From contig JAITLA010000186.1 of the NCBI GenBank assembly GCA_031278145.1, positions 1-15,110 on the forward strand: 15,110 bases of DNA, in the 5' to 3' direction. Made by a program: the position numbers and the translations under genes. The notes under the pieces were generated by a model that saw nothing but the letters and a program-made list of their open reading frames with translations, was not told where the DNA came from and made no database searches. The stretch's first letter is position 1. The number at the start of each line of letters is the position of its first letter. The stretch comes from Eubacteriales Family XIII. Incertae Sedis bacterium (GTDB lineage Bacteria > Bacillota_A > Clostridia > Peptostreptococcales > Anaerovoracaceae). Of this stretch, positions 7,617 to 14,969 are shown one piece after another.

Positions 7617-7657
7617 GCGCCTTTGGCGCTTCAATTTTGGACGGAGCCAAAATTGAA
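7617..7657. repeat. Dispersed palindromic repeat, best-preserved copy
   Basis: Two adjoining hairpins: GCGCC-TTT-GGCGC (7617-7629), then a perfect 11-bp stem (7630-7640 with 7647-7657) around the loop ACGGAG. Related copies occur at 5046-5072 (minus strand) and, decayed, at 8026-8066. Confidence 0.65.
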
Positions 7658-7727
7658 CAGACGCCACATAAAAAGCCAAGCGTGAATCTATACAAAAAAA
7701 GATATAGGTGGATCATCAAATCGGTGA

Positions 7728-7754
7728 TTGATTCATATATGTCATATATATAAT
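7728..7754 (+). promoter_or_regulatory. Predicted promoter of the UGSC operon
   Basis: TTGATT (7728-7733) and a perfect TATAAT (7749-7754) are 15 bp apart; using the overlapping TAATAT at 7751 gives the standard 17 bp. The -10 region lies in an AT palindrome, CATATAT (7734-7740) against ATATATG (7753-7759), which could be an operator or simply promoter melting sequence. It is the only good promoter seen upstream of the seven-gene operon. Confidence 0.55.
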
Positions 7755-7781
7755 ATATGTATGTGCGGAGGATGTGTGCGA

Positions 7782-8027
7782 ATGATACATGCGGAAGAAG
7801 AAATACGCGTATTTCTGGAACAATTAAAGGCATTGTTTGCGGCGGACGGCGCGAACATGCGCATAGTTGCGGCGACTTCAAAACGCATACACGTGAGAAT
7901 CGAATTCACGGAGGAAACCTGCCGCGATTGCGTGATGCCGCCGGATACAATCCGGGAGATCATCGAGGGCAACCTAAAGACGCAGCTGTGCGAAAACGCG
8001 GAGATCCGGATCGAATGGGATGATTGA
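7782..8027 (+). CDS. Small NifU-like (Nfu-domain) CxxC protein
   Basis: The 81-residue protein resembles the C-terminal Nfu domain of NifU, which carries or hands over Fe-S clusters. The pattern holds in order: an N-terminal helix (IRVFLEQLKALFAADGAN, where DGGD is usual), two strands, then TCRDCVMPPDTIREIIEGNLK, corresponding to the CxxC-P-TLxxGIE block. C47 and C50 are the likely cluster or thiol ligands. The end is acidic (IRIEWDD). The ATG at 7782 is chosen because GGAGGA lies 9 bases upstream; an open frame extends further left but has no ribosome site and begins in the AT-rich promoter. It opens the operon, 63 bp before the UGSC gene. It is divergent from ordinary Nfu proteins, so the role could instead be thiol redox or a partner of the UGSC protein. 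Confidence 0.65.
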   Translation: MIHAEEEIRVFLEQLKALFAADGANMRIVAATSKRIHVRIEFTEETCRDCVMPPDTIREIIEGNLKTQLCENAEIRIEWDD

Positions 8028-8066
8028 AGTGCGCCCTCGGCGTTTCAATCCCGGACGGGTTCGAAT
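8026..8066 (+). repeat. Decayed copy of the dispersed palindromic repeat
   Basis: The stretch is colinear with 7612-7652: 13 of 17 bases match in the first part and 18 of 27 in the second, and most differences are transitions. It starts inside the stop codon of the NifU-like gene and fills most of the 63-bp gap before the UGSC gene. Confidence 0.45.
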
Positions 8067-8090
8067 CGGACAGGAATGAGGAAAAAGCTT

Positions 8091-9782
8091 ATGACGGTCA
8101 ACAACGAAAAAGGAAAGGAACTGCGTGTGATCAACCCGATAGCGCCGGAGCGGGAGCGGGATAGAAAGCCGGCGGAGAGGTTGGATACGCTTAAAGGCAA
8201 GACGATAGGCCTGCTCGACAACGCGAAACCGCGGGCCGATGTGATCCTAAGACTCGTAAAGGCCTACCTCGAGGAGCAGGGTGCGGTCTGCTCGATTTAT
8301 GAATTCAAGCCGCATTTGGCAAAACCCCTTCCCGAAGAGCAGATCGAAAGGCTCAGCAAAGCGGATGCGGTGGTCGGCGCAATAGGCGATTGCGGTTCGT
8401 GCTCAACGGGGTTGGCGAAGGACGGCGTCGCCCTCGAACAGCGCGGCATCCCGACGGCGACGATCTTCACGCCGATATTCGCGACATCCGCGGCATTCAA
8501 CGCGGCGGGGCAAGGACTGCCCACACTCCCCATCGCAATCCTGCCCACCCCGACCGGCCTTGCCGGCGATCTTCCCGAAGAGGAGATCCGTGCGTACACG
8601 AAGCCTATTTTGGAGGATATCGCCGCCATATTGACAGAAAAAGACATTGCGAAACTGGAACGGATTTACGGAGCGGATCGTTATGTAGAAGGCGCCCGCA
8701 CCGAAGGCGATGCCCCCACAATCCGTTTGAAGAAGCTGCCCGCTTCGGAATATGAAAACTTTGATCCCGAAGAGCTCATTGCCGTTCTCGAGCAAAACCG
8801 CGCGTGGGACGGGCTGCCCGTAGTGGCGCCCACGAAGGAGCGCGTTGATCGATTCCTCGCGTATTCGCTCCACGATCCGGATGACGAGCTCCTGAAGGTC
8901 ACGCCGAGAAACGGTATCCTCACCCCGAAAAGGCTCGCCGCGAACGCGGTCCTTGCGGGATGCAAGCCGGAGTATTATCCGATTCTCGAAACCGCGTTCA
9001 AAGCCATGAAGTCGGCCGATTTCAACCTTGGCGGGCTCACGACCACGACCGGCGAGGTTTGGCCGTCCATCATCGTCAGCGGCCCTTATGCGGAAAAAAT
9101 AGGGATGAACGCGGGATTCGGGCTCTTCGGTCCCGGGAACAGGGCGAATATAACCATCGGGCGCGCCGTCACGCTCACCCTCTTCAGCGTGGGCGGCGCC
9201 TTCCCCGGACAGGGCAGCTTTGCGACCTTCGGAAACATGACAAGGCGCGGGCTGGCCTTTGCCGAGGATTCGGACAGCCCTTGGGATACGTACAATGCGG
9301 AGAAAGGCTACCCGGACAGGACCACGATCACCGTCGCCACCACCATTAATCCAAGCCTGATGGTGGACGAGAGCGAGCGGGCGGAGAACATCCTCTACCT
9401 CACCGCGCGGCACATCGCCTTGCCCGGCACAAGAGGCGATTACAACCCCGGCGAGTTCATCGTCGTGTTCAACCCTTCGCATAGGAACAGGCTCATGCAG
9501 AACGGCTGGACAAAGCGGGACATTAAGGAATACCTCTATGAAAACGCGCGCCAACCCTATGCCGTTCTGAAAAACCTTGGCGCGCAGGTCAATCGCAAGC
9601 GCTGGCCGAAATGGGTGTACGGCAATCCTTACGACGGCTCGGTACCCTTCCTCAGAAGCCCCGAGGATGCGATCCTCCTCGCCGGCGGCGGCGCCGTGGC
9701 GGCCCATACCGCAATCTTTTCGACTTGGCTCGGAAATTCAAAGACGCAGACCGTGCCACTCGAGGGGGAAAGCGCGTTTTGA
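8091..9782 (+). CDS. Two-domain UGSC-family protein (Cys form, CGSC)
   Basis: The 563-residue protein has two parts. Residues 1 to about 185 match the UGSC family: KTIGLLDNAKPRADVILRLV, then AVVGAIGDCGSCSTG, where selenoprotein members have Sec-Gly-Ser-Cys. Here both positions are Cys (C101, C104; codons TGC and TGC). Residues about 225-563 form the larger domain often fused to UGSC, with LAANAVLAGCKPEYYPILE, NAGFGLFGPGNRANITIGRA (about 340-359), and a VGGAFPGQ...SPWDTYNAEKGYP region. No signal or membrane segment, so cytoplasmic. I start at 8091 because TGAGGA lies 8 bases upstream; an ATG at 8076 would add five residues but its AGGA touches the codon. The biochemical function is not known to me; the CxxC suggests redox or metal/thiol chemistry. 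Its stop overlaps the next start. Confidence 0.8.
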   Translation: MTVNNEKGKELRVINPIAPERERDRKPAERLDTLKGKTIGLLDNAKPRADVILRLVKAYLEEQGAVCSIYEFKPHLAKPLPEEQIERLSKADAVVGAIGDCGSCSTGLAKDGVALEQRGIPTATIFTPIFATSAAFNAAGQGLPTLPIAILPTPTGLAGDLPEEEIRAYTKPILEDIAAILTEKDIAKLERIYGADRYVEGARTEGDAPTIRLKKLPASEYENFDPEELIAVLEQNRAWDGLPVVAPTKERVDRFLAYSLHDPDDELLKVTPRNGILTPKRLAANAVLAGCKPEYYPILETAFKAMKSADFNLGGLTTTTGEVWPSIIVSGPYAEKIGMNAGFGLFGPGNRANITIGRAVTLTLFSVGGAFPGQGSFATFGNMTRRGLAFAEDSDSPWDTYNAEKGYPDRTTITVATTINPSLMVDESERAENILYLTARHIALPGTRGDYNPGEFIVVFNPSHRNRLMQNGWTKRDIKEYLYENARQPYAVLKNLGAQVNRKRWPKWVYGNPYDGSVPFLRSPEDAILLAGGGAVAAHTAIFSTWLGNSKTQTVPLEGESAF

Positions 9783-10792
9783 ATTCCGCGGACAGGGTAA
9801 TGGCCGCCATTCACGGCGAGGAAACCGACAGACTCCCGATTTGGGCGTCACGGCACAGCGCGCGCGGCTACGAAGAAACCGCGGAAGAGATGTTCCAAAG
9901 GGAGTGCGCGTTTCAAGCCGTGTACGATTGGGACATCGCCAGGATCTCGCCGGCCGCCGCCCTGTACATGGAGGACTGGGGTTGCGCCTACAAAGGTTGC
10001 AATCACCTCGGCGTGCCGGATCCGGTCGCGCGTCCCGTAAACACCGTGGCGGATTGGGCCCGCATCAAGGCCCCGGCGCCCGATGCCAAGAGATCCGCAG
10101 ACATCATAAAGGCGACGGGCTTGCTCGCTGCGGAATATGGCAAGGACAAACCCGTTCTCATCACCGCCTTCGGCCCGCTGACCATAGCGGAAAAGCTCGC
10201 GGGAACGGATCTGTTGAAACGAACGATCACCGAAGCGCCGAGCCTTCTCGAGGAAGCGCTTGAAACGATAGCGAGCTCCGTTGCGGCCTTCGTCCGCGCG
10301 AACGCGAATGCCGCGAATGCCGGGATTCCCGCGCTGTACTATGCGACGCAAACCGCAAACGAGGATATTGTCCCGGATGCGCGCCTGTATGACAGATTCG
10401 AGAAGGGACCCGATGCGCGCCTGCTCGATTCCATCAAGAAGGATGTGGTGTTCAAGCTGCTGCATCTTCACGGCAATCGGCTTAAAAAGGAGGCGTTTAC
10501 CGATCTTCCGGTCGACGTGATCAACTGGGCCGACCGCAGGACCGATCCGCCCGTCCCGCTCTCCGCAGTGCGTGCCGTCACGCGCATATGCCTTATGGGC
10601 GGCCTGAACAGCAGAGACACGCTTGTGAACGGGGGAAAAGAGCGGATCGAGAACGAGGTGACGGATGCAATCAAACAGGCGCGCGGCGGCGGTTTCATCG
10701 TTTCGGCGTGTTGTGTGCTCCCCGTATTCGGAGCCTACCCCGAAGAAAACGTGCACTTCTTCCGGGAAACGGTAAATGCGTTAAAGAGGTGA
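9779..10792 (+). CDS. URO-D/MtaA-superfamily protein, function unknown
   Basis: The 337-residue protein belongs to the uroporphyrinogen decarboxylase superfamily, which includes haem-pathway decarboxylases and cobalamin-linked methyltransferases (MtaA, CmuA). I start at a TTG (9779) that overlaps the UGSC stop as TTGA. AGGGGG lies 10 bases upstream, and the N-terminus becomes NSADRVMAAIHGEETDRLPIW, the usual family opening; the next ATG (9800) would cut this off. Other family blocks are VLITAFGPLTIAEKLAG, LLHLHGNR (H229, H231), VINWADR and the C-terminal CCVLPVFGAYPEEN. The zinc HxC motif typical of MtaA-type methyltransferases is not seen; HLH stands there, while two cysteines (311-312) occur near the end. 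No haem genes are nearby, so it is unlikely to be HemE; a demethylase or decarboxylase of the imported substrate is a guess. Confidence 0.78.
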   Translation: MNSADRVMAAIHGEETDRLPIWASRHSARGYEETAEEMFQRECAFQAVYDWDIARISPAAALYMEDWGCAYKGCNHLGVPDPVARPVNTVADWARIKAPAPDAKRSADIIKATGLLAAEYGKDKPVLITAFGPLTIAEKLAGTDLLKRTITEAPSLLEEALETIASSVAAFVRANANAANAGIPALYYATQTANEDIVPDARLYDRFEKGPDARLLDSIKKDVVFKLLHLHGNRLKKEAFTDLPVDVINWADRRTDPPVPLSAVRAVTRICLMGGLNSRDTLVNGGKERIENEVTDAIKQARGGGFIVSACCVLPVFGAYPEENVHFFRETVNALKR

Positions 10793-10796
10793 AGGC

Positions 10797-11495
10797 ATGC
10801 TCAAATTGCAATCCATCGATTACTCGATAAACGGCAGCAAAATCCTCGACGACATCAACTTCGACGCGCCCGTGGGAAAGGTAACCGTGCTGCTCGGGCC
10901 GAGCGGCGCCGGCAAAACCACCTTGCTGCGATGTATCAACGCGCTCAATGTTCCGGACAAAGGGCGCATTCTCTTCAACGACCGTGAATTTGAGGCAAAG
11001 CGTTTGTCGAAACAGGACAAAACATTCTTGCGGAAGAACATCAGCATGGTTTTTCAGCATTATCCGCTCTTTCACAACAAGACGGTCCTCGACAACATAG
11101 CCGAGGGGCTCCGCATAGTTCACGGACACACAAACGACGACGCGCGCAAGATCGCAATGGACAGCCTTCGACAATTTCACATCGCGGACAAAGCGGCCGA
11201 TTATCCCGCGCGGCTTTCGGGCGGGCAACGGCAAAGGGTCAGCATTGCGCGCGCCATATCGGTGAATCCCAAGATCATACTCTTCGACGAGCCGACCTCC
11301 GCGCTTGACCACGAGCTTGTGGACGAGGTGGAGGGCATTGTGAAGGATCTCGCCGCGCGGAAGATCACCATCGTGATCGTGACGCACGAGATAAGCTTTG
11401 CGGAGCACGTATCCGATAGGGTTGTATTCATAAAAGACGGAAGAATTCAGGCAGCCAACGAATCGAACAAGGTCTTTTCCTATGCACGACTGTAA
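10797..11495 (+). CDS. Polar amino-acid-type ABC importer, ATP-binding protein
   Basis: The 232-residue ATPase has every motif of an ABC nucleotide-binding domain: Walker A GPSGAGKTT (34-42), Q-loop Q87, signature LSGGQ (140-144), Walker B ILFDE (161-165), D-loop SALD (168-171) and H-loop His197. Overall it is closest in layout to the GlnQ/HisP/TcyN polar amino acid class. Its ATG lies four bases after the URO-D stop, with AGAGGTGA overlapping that stop, so translation is probably coupled. With the binding protein and two permeases downstream it makes a complete importer. Confidence 0.93.
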   Translation: MLKLQSIDYSINGSKILDDINFDAPVGKVTVLLGPSGAGKTTLLRCINALNVPDKGRILFNDREFEAKRLSKQDKTFLRKNISMVFQHYPLFHNKTVLDNIAEGLRIVHGHTNDDARKIAMDSLRQFHIADKAADYPARLSGGQRQRVSIARAISVNPKIILFDEPTSALDHELVDEVEGIVKDLAARKITIVIVTHEISFAEHVSDRVVFIKDGRIQAANESNKVFSYARL

Positions 11496-11519
11496 TGGTA
11501 TTGAAAGGAAACGGAAACC

Positions 11520-12365
11520 ATGAAACGTAGAAAAAGCATTGAAATCCTCGGCGTCTTATTCCTGTTGTCGTTTGTTTTGTCCATGTTCTCGGGTTGCACG
11601 GAGGCCGAAGAACCCAAGGACGAAGCGCCGAGCGCCGAAGTGCAAACGCTGTCCGTCGCCACGACCGCCTCATCAAAGCCCAACAGCTATATAGACGACG
11701 AAGGCACACTCACCGGCTACGAGGTGGACATCCTGCACGCCGTCGACGAAGCGCTGCCGGAATATGCGTTTGCAATAGATCCCGTTTCGCAGAGCGCCGA
11801 GGAGGTGGGCATCGATACGGGCAAATACGTACTGATTGCCGGGCAGGGCTTCTTCAGGAACGCCGACCGCGAGGCAAAATACCTCATTCCGGAGGAAAAC
11901 ACGGGCGTGTCCTTGATGAAACTCTTTACCCCGGAAGCGGACGAGAGCATCAACGGGCTCGAGGATTTGAAGGGCAAGCGCCTTGCGCCGGTACCGCCGA
12001 ACGGCGGGCTCTACAACCTCCTGATCGAATACAACGAAGCACATCCCGACGTACCCGTCGATTTTACGACGGCGGAAAACGTGCCCATCGCAAACAGGTT
12101 TCAAGAGCTTGCGGAAGGCAAGTACGACGCGATTCTCTGGCCGTCCGCGAACCTCGATCTCCCAGCCATCGAGGAAAACCTCGGCGTCCGCTTCAGGGCG
12201 ACCGCACCGGTCCGAATCAACAATACGTATTTTCTCCTTGCCAAGGGCAACGAAGCGTTCTGCGACAGGCTGAACGAGGCGATCAAAAAATTGAAACGGG
12301 ACGGCACGCTGTCAAGGCTTTCGGAACGGTATTTCGGAGAAGATATTTTCCAATACGTTGAATAG
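11520..12365 (+). CDS. ABC importer substrate-binding lipoprotein (SBP family 3)
   Basis: The 281-residue protein is the extracellular receptor of the importer. A lipoprotein signal is clear: MKRRK, a hydrophobic core, and a lipobox FSGC with Cys26, followed by an acidic tether. The mature part has the family 3 (amino-acid type) opening, PNSYIDDEGTLTGYEVDILHAV, and the usual end, LNEAIKKLKRDGTLSRLSERYFGED. The usual R of the ligand-binding loop in amino acid receptors is not obvious to me, so the ligand may not be a standard amino acid. AAAGGAAA precedes the ATG. It follows the ATPase by 24 bp and its TAG stop is immediately followed by the first permease start. Confidence 0.9.
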   Translation: MKRRKSIEILGVLFLLSFVLSMFSGCTEAEEPKDEAPSAEVQTLSVATTASSKPNSYIDDEGTLTGYEVDILHAVDEALPEYAFAIDPVSQSAEEVGIDTGKYVLIAGQGFFRNADREAKYLIPEENTGVSLMKLFTPEADESINGLEDLKGKRLAPVPPNGGLYNLLIEYNEAHPDVPVDFTTAENVPIANRFQELAEGKYDAILWPSANLDLPAIEENLGVRFRATAPVRINNTYFLLAKGNEAFCDRLNEAIKKLKRDGTLSRLSERYFGEDIFQYVE

Positions 12366-13091
12366 ATGATGGATTTTCAATACATATTGCGTTTGTTGCC
12401 CGCATTCCTCGAAAAAATCCCCTTCACTCTGGGCGTGATCTTCCTTTCGTTCTCTCTCGGCTTTCTGCTCGCATTTGCGATCACGCTCGGACGGATAAGT
12501 CGGATCCCCGTCCTGCCGCAGGCGCTCGGCGTGTACGTGTCGTTCATCCGCTGCATACCGAGCATCCTGTTGCTGTTCCTCGTTTATTACGGTTTGCCCT
12601 ACGCTACGGACCTGCTCTTCTCCGTAAAGCTCGGAGGAACGGACAAGCTCACGTTCGGCATTCTCAGCCTTGCGTTGTTCAACGGCGGATGGATTTCCGA
12701 GATTCTGCGCGCCGCAATCCTCCAAGTGGACAAGGCGCAGACGGAACTTGCCGACAGCTTTGGCTATACCGGCGCGCAGAAGCTGTTCCGCGTGATCCTG
12801 CCGCAGGCCGTCGCCGTTTCCGTGCCCGACCTCGGCAACGCGCTCATCAACATCATGAAGGACACAGCTCTGTTTTTCACGATAGGCATTGTTGACATGA
12901 TGGGTCTGGCCGAGATCCGCATCGCCAACAGCTATGGCATCAAACAGGCGGAAATCTATATCGCCGTCGGTATCGTCTATTGGCTGTGCTCGATTCTCCT
13001 GACGATACTGATCAAATATTGCGAGAGGAAAGGCCGCGTATTGCAGCTGTCCAAAGGGCTGCTCGGCGCGAATTTCAAGGTGCCGATATGA
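12366..13091 (+). CDS. Polar amino-acid-type ABC importer permease 1
   Basis: The 241-residue membrane protein belongs to the HisM/GlnP/TcyL permease class, with about five membrane segments. The class marker VYVSFIRCIPSILLLFLVYYG and the EAA loop that docks the ATPase (ELADSFGYTGAQKLFRVILPQA) are visible. The start is an ATGATG pair directly after the binding-protein stop with no strong ribosome site, pointing to translational coupling; either ATG is possible. It probably forms a heterodimer with permease 2. Confidence 0.9.
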   Translation: MMDFQYILRLLPAFLEKIPFTLGVIFLSFSLGFLLAFAITLGRISRIPVLPQALGVYVSFIRCIPSILLLFLVYYGLPYATDLLFSVKLGGTDKLTFGILSLALFNGGWISEILRAAILQVDKAQTELADSFGYTGAQKLFRVILPQAVAVSVPDLGNALINIMKDTALFFTIGIVDMMGLAEIRIANSYGIKQAEIYIAVGIVYWLCSILLTILIKYCERKGRVLQLSKGLLGANFKVPI

Positions 13092-13780
13092 CAACGCCGC
13101 ACTTTGTTTTCATATTCTTTGAGATATTGCAATCCGTCCCGTTCACCCTTGCGGTGGGATTGTTCACACTAATCGCGAGTTTCATCATCGGCGTGCTTGT
13201 CGCGCTCGTGTTTATTTATAAAACGCCGGTGCTGTGGCAGCTCGCCGCGGTTTACGTTTCGATCATTCGCGGTACGCCCTTGCTCGTGCAATTGTTCGTA
13301 AATTATTACATGCTGCCTCGGACATTCAGAAACCTGCTTCACCTGATCGGTGCGGAGTGGAGCGGCGATGTCAATGCCATCGCTGTCGTATTGTTCTCGT
13401 TTTCAATGTATTACGGGGCTTATCAGCAGGAAACGGTAAAGGCCGCACTCTCTTCGGTGGATCATTCCCAGAAAGAACTCGCGGATTCGTTCGGCTATCC
13501 ACTGCGCTGTACGCTCATCAAAATCATCCTGCCGCAAGCGACGCGTTACGCGCTTCCAAACCTGCTCAACACCTTTCTGAGCACCTTGAAAGCCATGTCG
13601 GTCGTGTTCACCATCGGCGTGCTGGACATCTTTGCAAGAGCGAAGTTGCTGGCGAGCCTGTACGGAAATCCGCTCATGATATTCTTTGCGGCGGCATTGG
13701 TCTATTGGTGCGTATGCCTTGTTGCGTCCAAGTGCGTGTCGGCCTTGGAAAACAAATCGGCTTGGCCGGAGGCCGTTTGA
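13088..13780 (+). CDS. Polar amino-acid-type ABC importer permease 2
   Basis: The 230-residue membrane protein is a second, clearly homologous permease: FTLAVGLFTLIASFIIGVLVALV, VYVSIIRGTPLLVQLFVNYY, and EAA loop ELADSFGYPLRCTLIKIILPQA. The start at 13088 overlaps the previous stop as ATGA, with AAGGTG five bases upstream; a longer frame extends left but only re-reads permease 1. It is the last gene of the operon. Its stop is four bases from the trpS stop on the other strand, and no terminator hairpin fits between them. Confidence 0.9.
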   Translation: MTTPHFVFIFFEILQSVPFTLAVGLFTLIASFIIGVLVALVFIYKTPVLWQLAAVYVSIIRGTPLLVQLFVNYYMLPRTFRNLLHLIGAEWSGDVNAIAVVLFSFSMYYGAYQQETVKAALSSVDHSQKELADSFGYPLRCTLIKIILPQATRYALPNLLNTFLSTLKAMSVVFTIGVLDIFARAKLLASLYGNPLMIFFAAALVYWCVCLVASKCVSALENKSAWPEAV

Positions 13781-13784
13781 AGGA

Positions 13785-14774
13785 CTAAGCGCGGAAGCCC
13801 GTGCCGAGGCCGAAAACCTCCTTCACGCGCGCCATCGTGCGCTCCGCGATGGCGCCGGCCCGCTCGGCGCCGCCCTTGAGCGTGTCGTGCAGCGCGGCGG
13901 AGCGGCGGATATCCTCGTAGCGGGCGCGGATGGGCGCGAGGGCGTCTACGGTCAGATCCGCCAGCTCCTTCTTGAACGCGCCGTAGCCGACGCCCGCATA
14001 CTTCCGCTCGATATCGGGGATCGACAGGCCGGAAAACGCGCCGCAGATGTTCAGCAGGTTGCTGACGCCGGGCTTGTTTTCGGGGTCGAAGCGGATGGTC
14101 CCCTCGGAATCCGTCGTGGATTTCATGATCGATTTTCGTATCTTGGCCTCATCGTCCAAAAGCGATATGCGCGACAGCGGATTTTCCGCGCTCTTGCTCA
14201 TCTTCGCGGTCGGATCGTCGAGCGACATGATGCGGGCGCCCTCCTTCAAAAAGCGCCCGTCCGGCACGACGAAAACCGCGCCGTATTTGTTGTTGACGCG
14301 AATCGCGATGTCGCGGCAGATCTCGATGTGCTGCTTCTGATCGTTGCCGACGGGGACGAGGTCCGAATCGTACAGGAGTATGTCCGCAGCCATCAGGATC
14401 GGATAGGTGAACAGCCCCGCCGGCGCCGATTCGTTGCCCCTGCTCTTCTCCTTGAACTGCGTCATGCGGGAAAGCTCGCCCGTGTAGGCGTTGCACATCA
14501 GGATCCACGCCAGCTCCGCGTGCCCCGGCACGTCCGATTGAACGAACAAGATGCTCTTCTTGGGGTCCAGCCCGACCGCCATGTAGAGTGCGGCCACGTC
14601 CAGGATGTTCTCGCGCAGCCGGGCCGCGTCCTTGGGCACGGTGATGGCGTGCATGTCCACGATGCAGTAGACGCACGCGTTCTCCGCCTGAAGCTCGACG
14701 AACTGCCGCAGGGCGCCCAGATAATTTCCGATATGTATGTTGCCCGTGGGCTGCACGCCCGAAAAAACCCGCAT
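13785..14774 (-). CDS. trpS: Tryptophanyl-tRNA synthetase
   Basis: The 329-residue enzyme charges tRNA-Trp with tryptophan in the cytoplasm. Class I signatures are present at normal places: HIGN in PTGNIHIGNYLGAL (residues 14-17) and KMSKS (191-195), with GNDQKQHIE in between. Length is normal for a bacterial TrpS. The frame is open for another 97 codons upstream, into the mobile element, but the ATG at 14774 has GGAGGG upstream and gives the family-standard N-terminus MRVFSGVQPTG. It is a housekeeping gene, apparently unrelated to the operon it converges with. It has its own promoter. Confidence 0.96.
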   Translation of the reverse strand: MRVFSGVQPTGNIHIGNYLGALRQFVELQAENACVYCIVDMHAITVPKDAARLRENILDVAALYMAVGLDPKKSILFVQSDVPGHAELAWILMCNAYTGELSRMTQFKEKSRGNESAPAGLFTYPILMAADILLYDSDLVPVGNDQKQHIEICRDIAIRVNNKYGAVFVVPDGRFLKEGARIMSLDDPTAKMSKSAENPLSRISLLDDEAKIRKSIMKSTTDSEGTIRFDPENKPGVSNLLNICGAFSGLSIPDIERKYAGVGYGAFKKELADLTVDALAPIRARYEDIRRSAALHDTLKGGAERAGAIAERTMARVKEVFGLGTGFRA

Positions 14775-14823
14775 TCCGCTCCCTCCGATTTCACAAAACC
14801 CGACAAAACGATAACATAGGTAT

Positions 14824-14852
14824 ATTCTAATCGCCCCGCGCCCCCAAGGCAA
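14824..14852 (-). promoter_or_regulatory. Predicted sigma-A promoter of trpS
   Basis: On the minus strand TTGCCT (14852-14847) and TAGAAT (14829-14824) are 17 bp apart; the -10 matches five of six. The leader would be about 43 nt, too short for a T-box riboswitch. Confidence 0.6.
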
Positions 14853-14969
14853 GCGCTTTTTCAGGCGGGCGGAAATACCGCGGCGAAAACACCGGCGAAA
14901 TCGACATAATAGGCATAGTCGCCGATGCTCTCTCGGAAATGAGAAAACCCTTCGATGAAATCTCTCACG

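Larger units (their letters stand above)
7022..7781. other. Gene-free divergent region packed with palindromic repeats
   Basis: These 760 bp separate the leftward TRAP operon from the rightward UGSC operon. In order they hold the dctQ promoter (7081-7109), a 19-bp palindrome (7126-7144), a MITE-like element (7183-7370), a GC-rich run of hairpins with two 43-bp direct repeats (7465-7657), and an AT-rich promoter (7728-7754). Open frames crossing the block are built from the repeats themselves and resemble no family, so I annotate no gene. Confidence 0.75.

Noticed and set aside
8057..8067. tRNA T-arm-like sequence GGGTTCGAATC
   Set aside because: No acceptor stem, anticodon arm or D-arm can be built around it; it is part of the decayed dispersed repeat.
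8403..9707. Long antisense open frame (434 codons) opposite the UGSC gene
   Set aside because: It is Arg/Gly-rich with no family resemblance and mirrors codon bias of the well-supported plus-strand gene.
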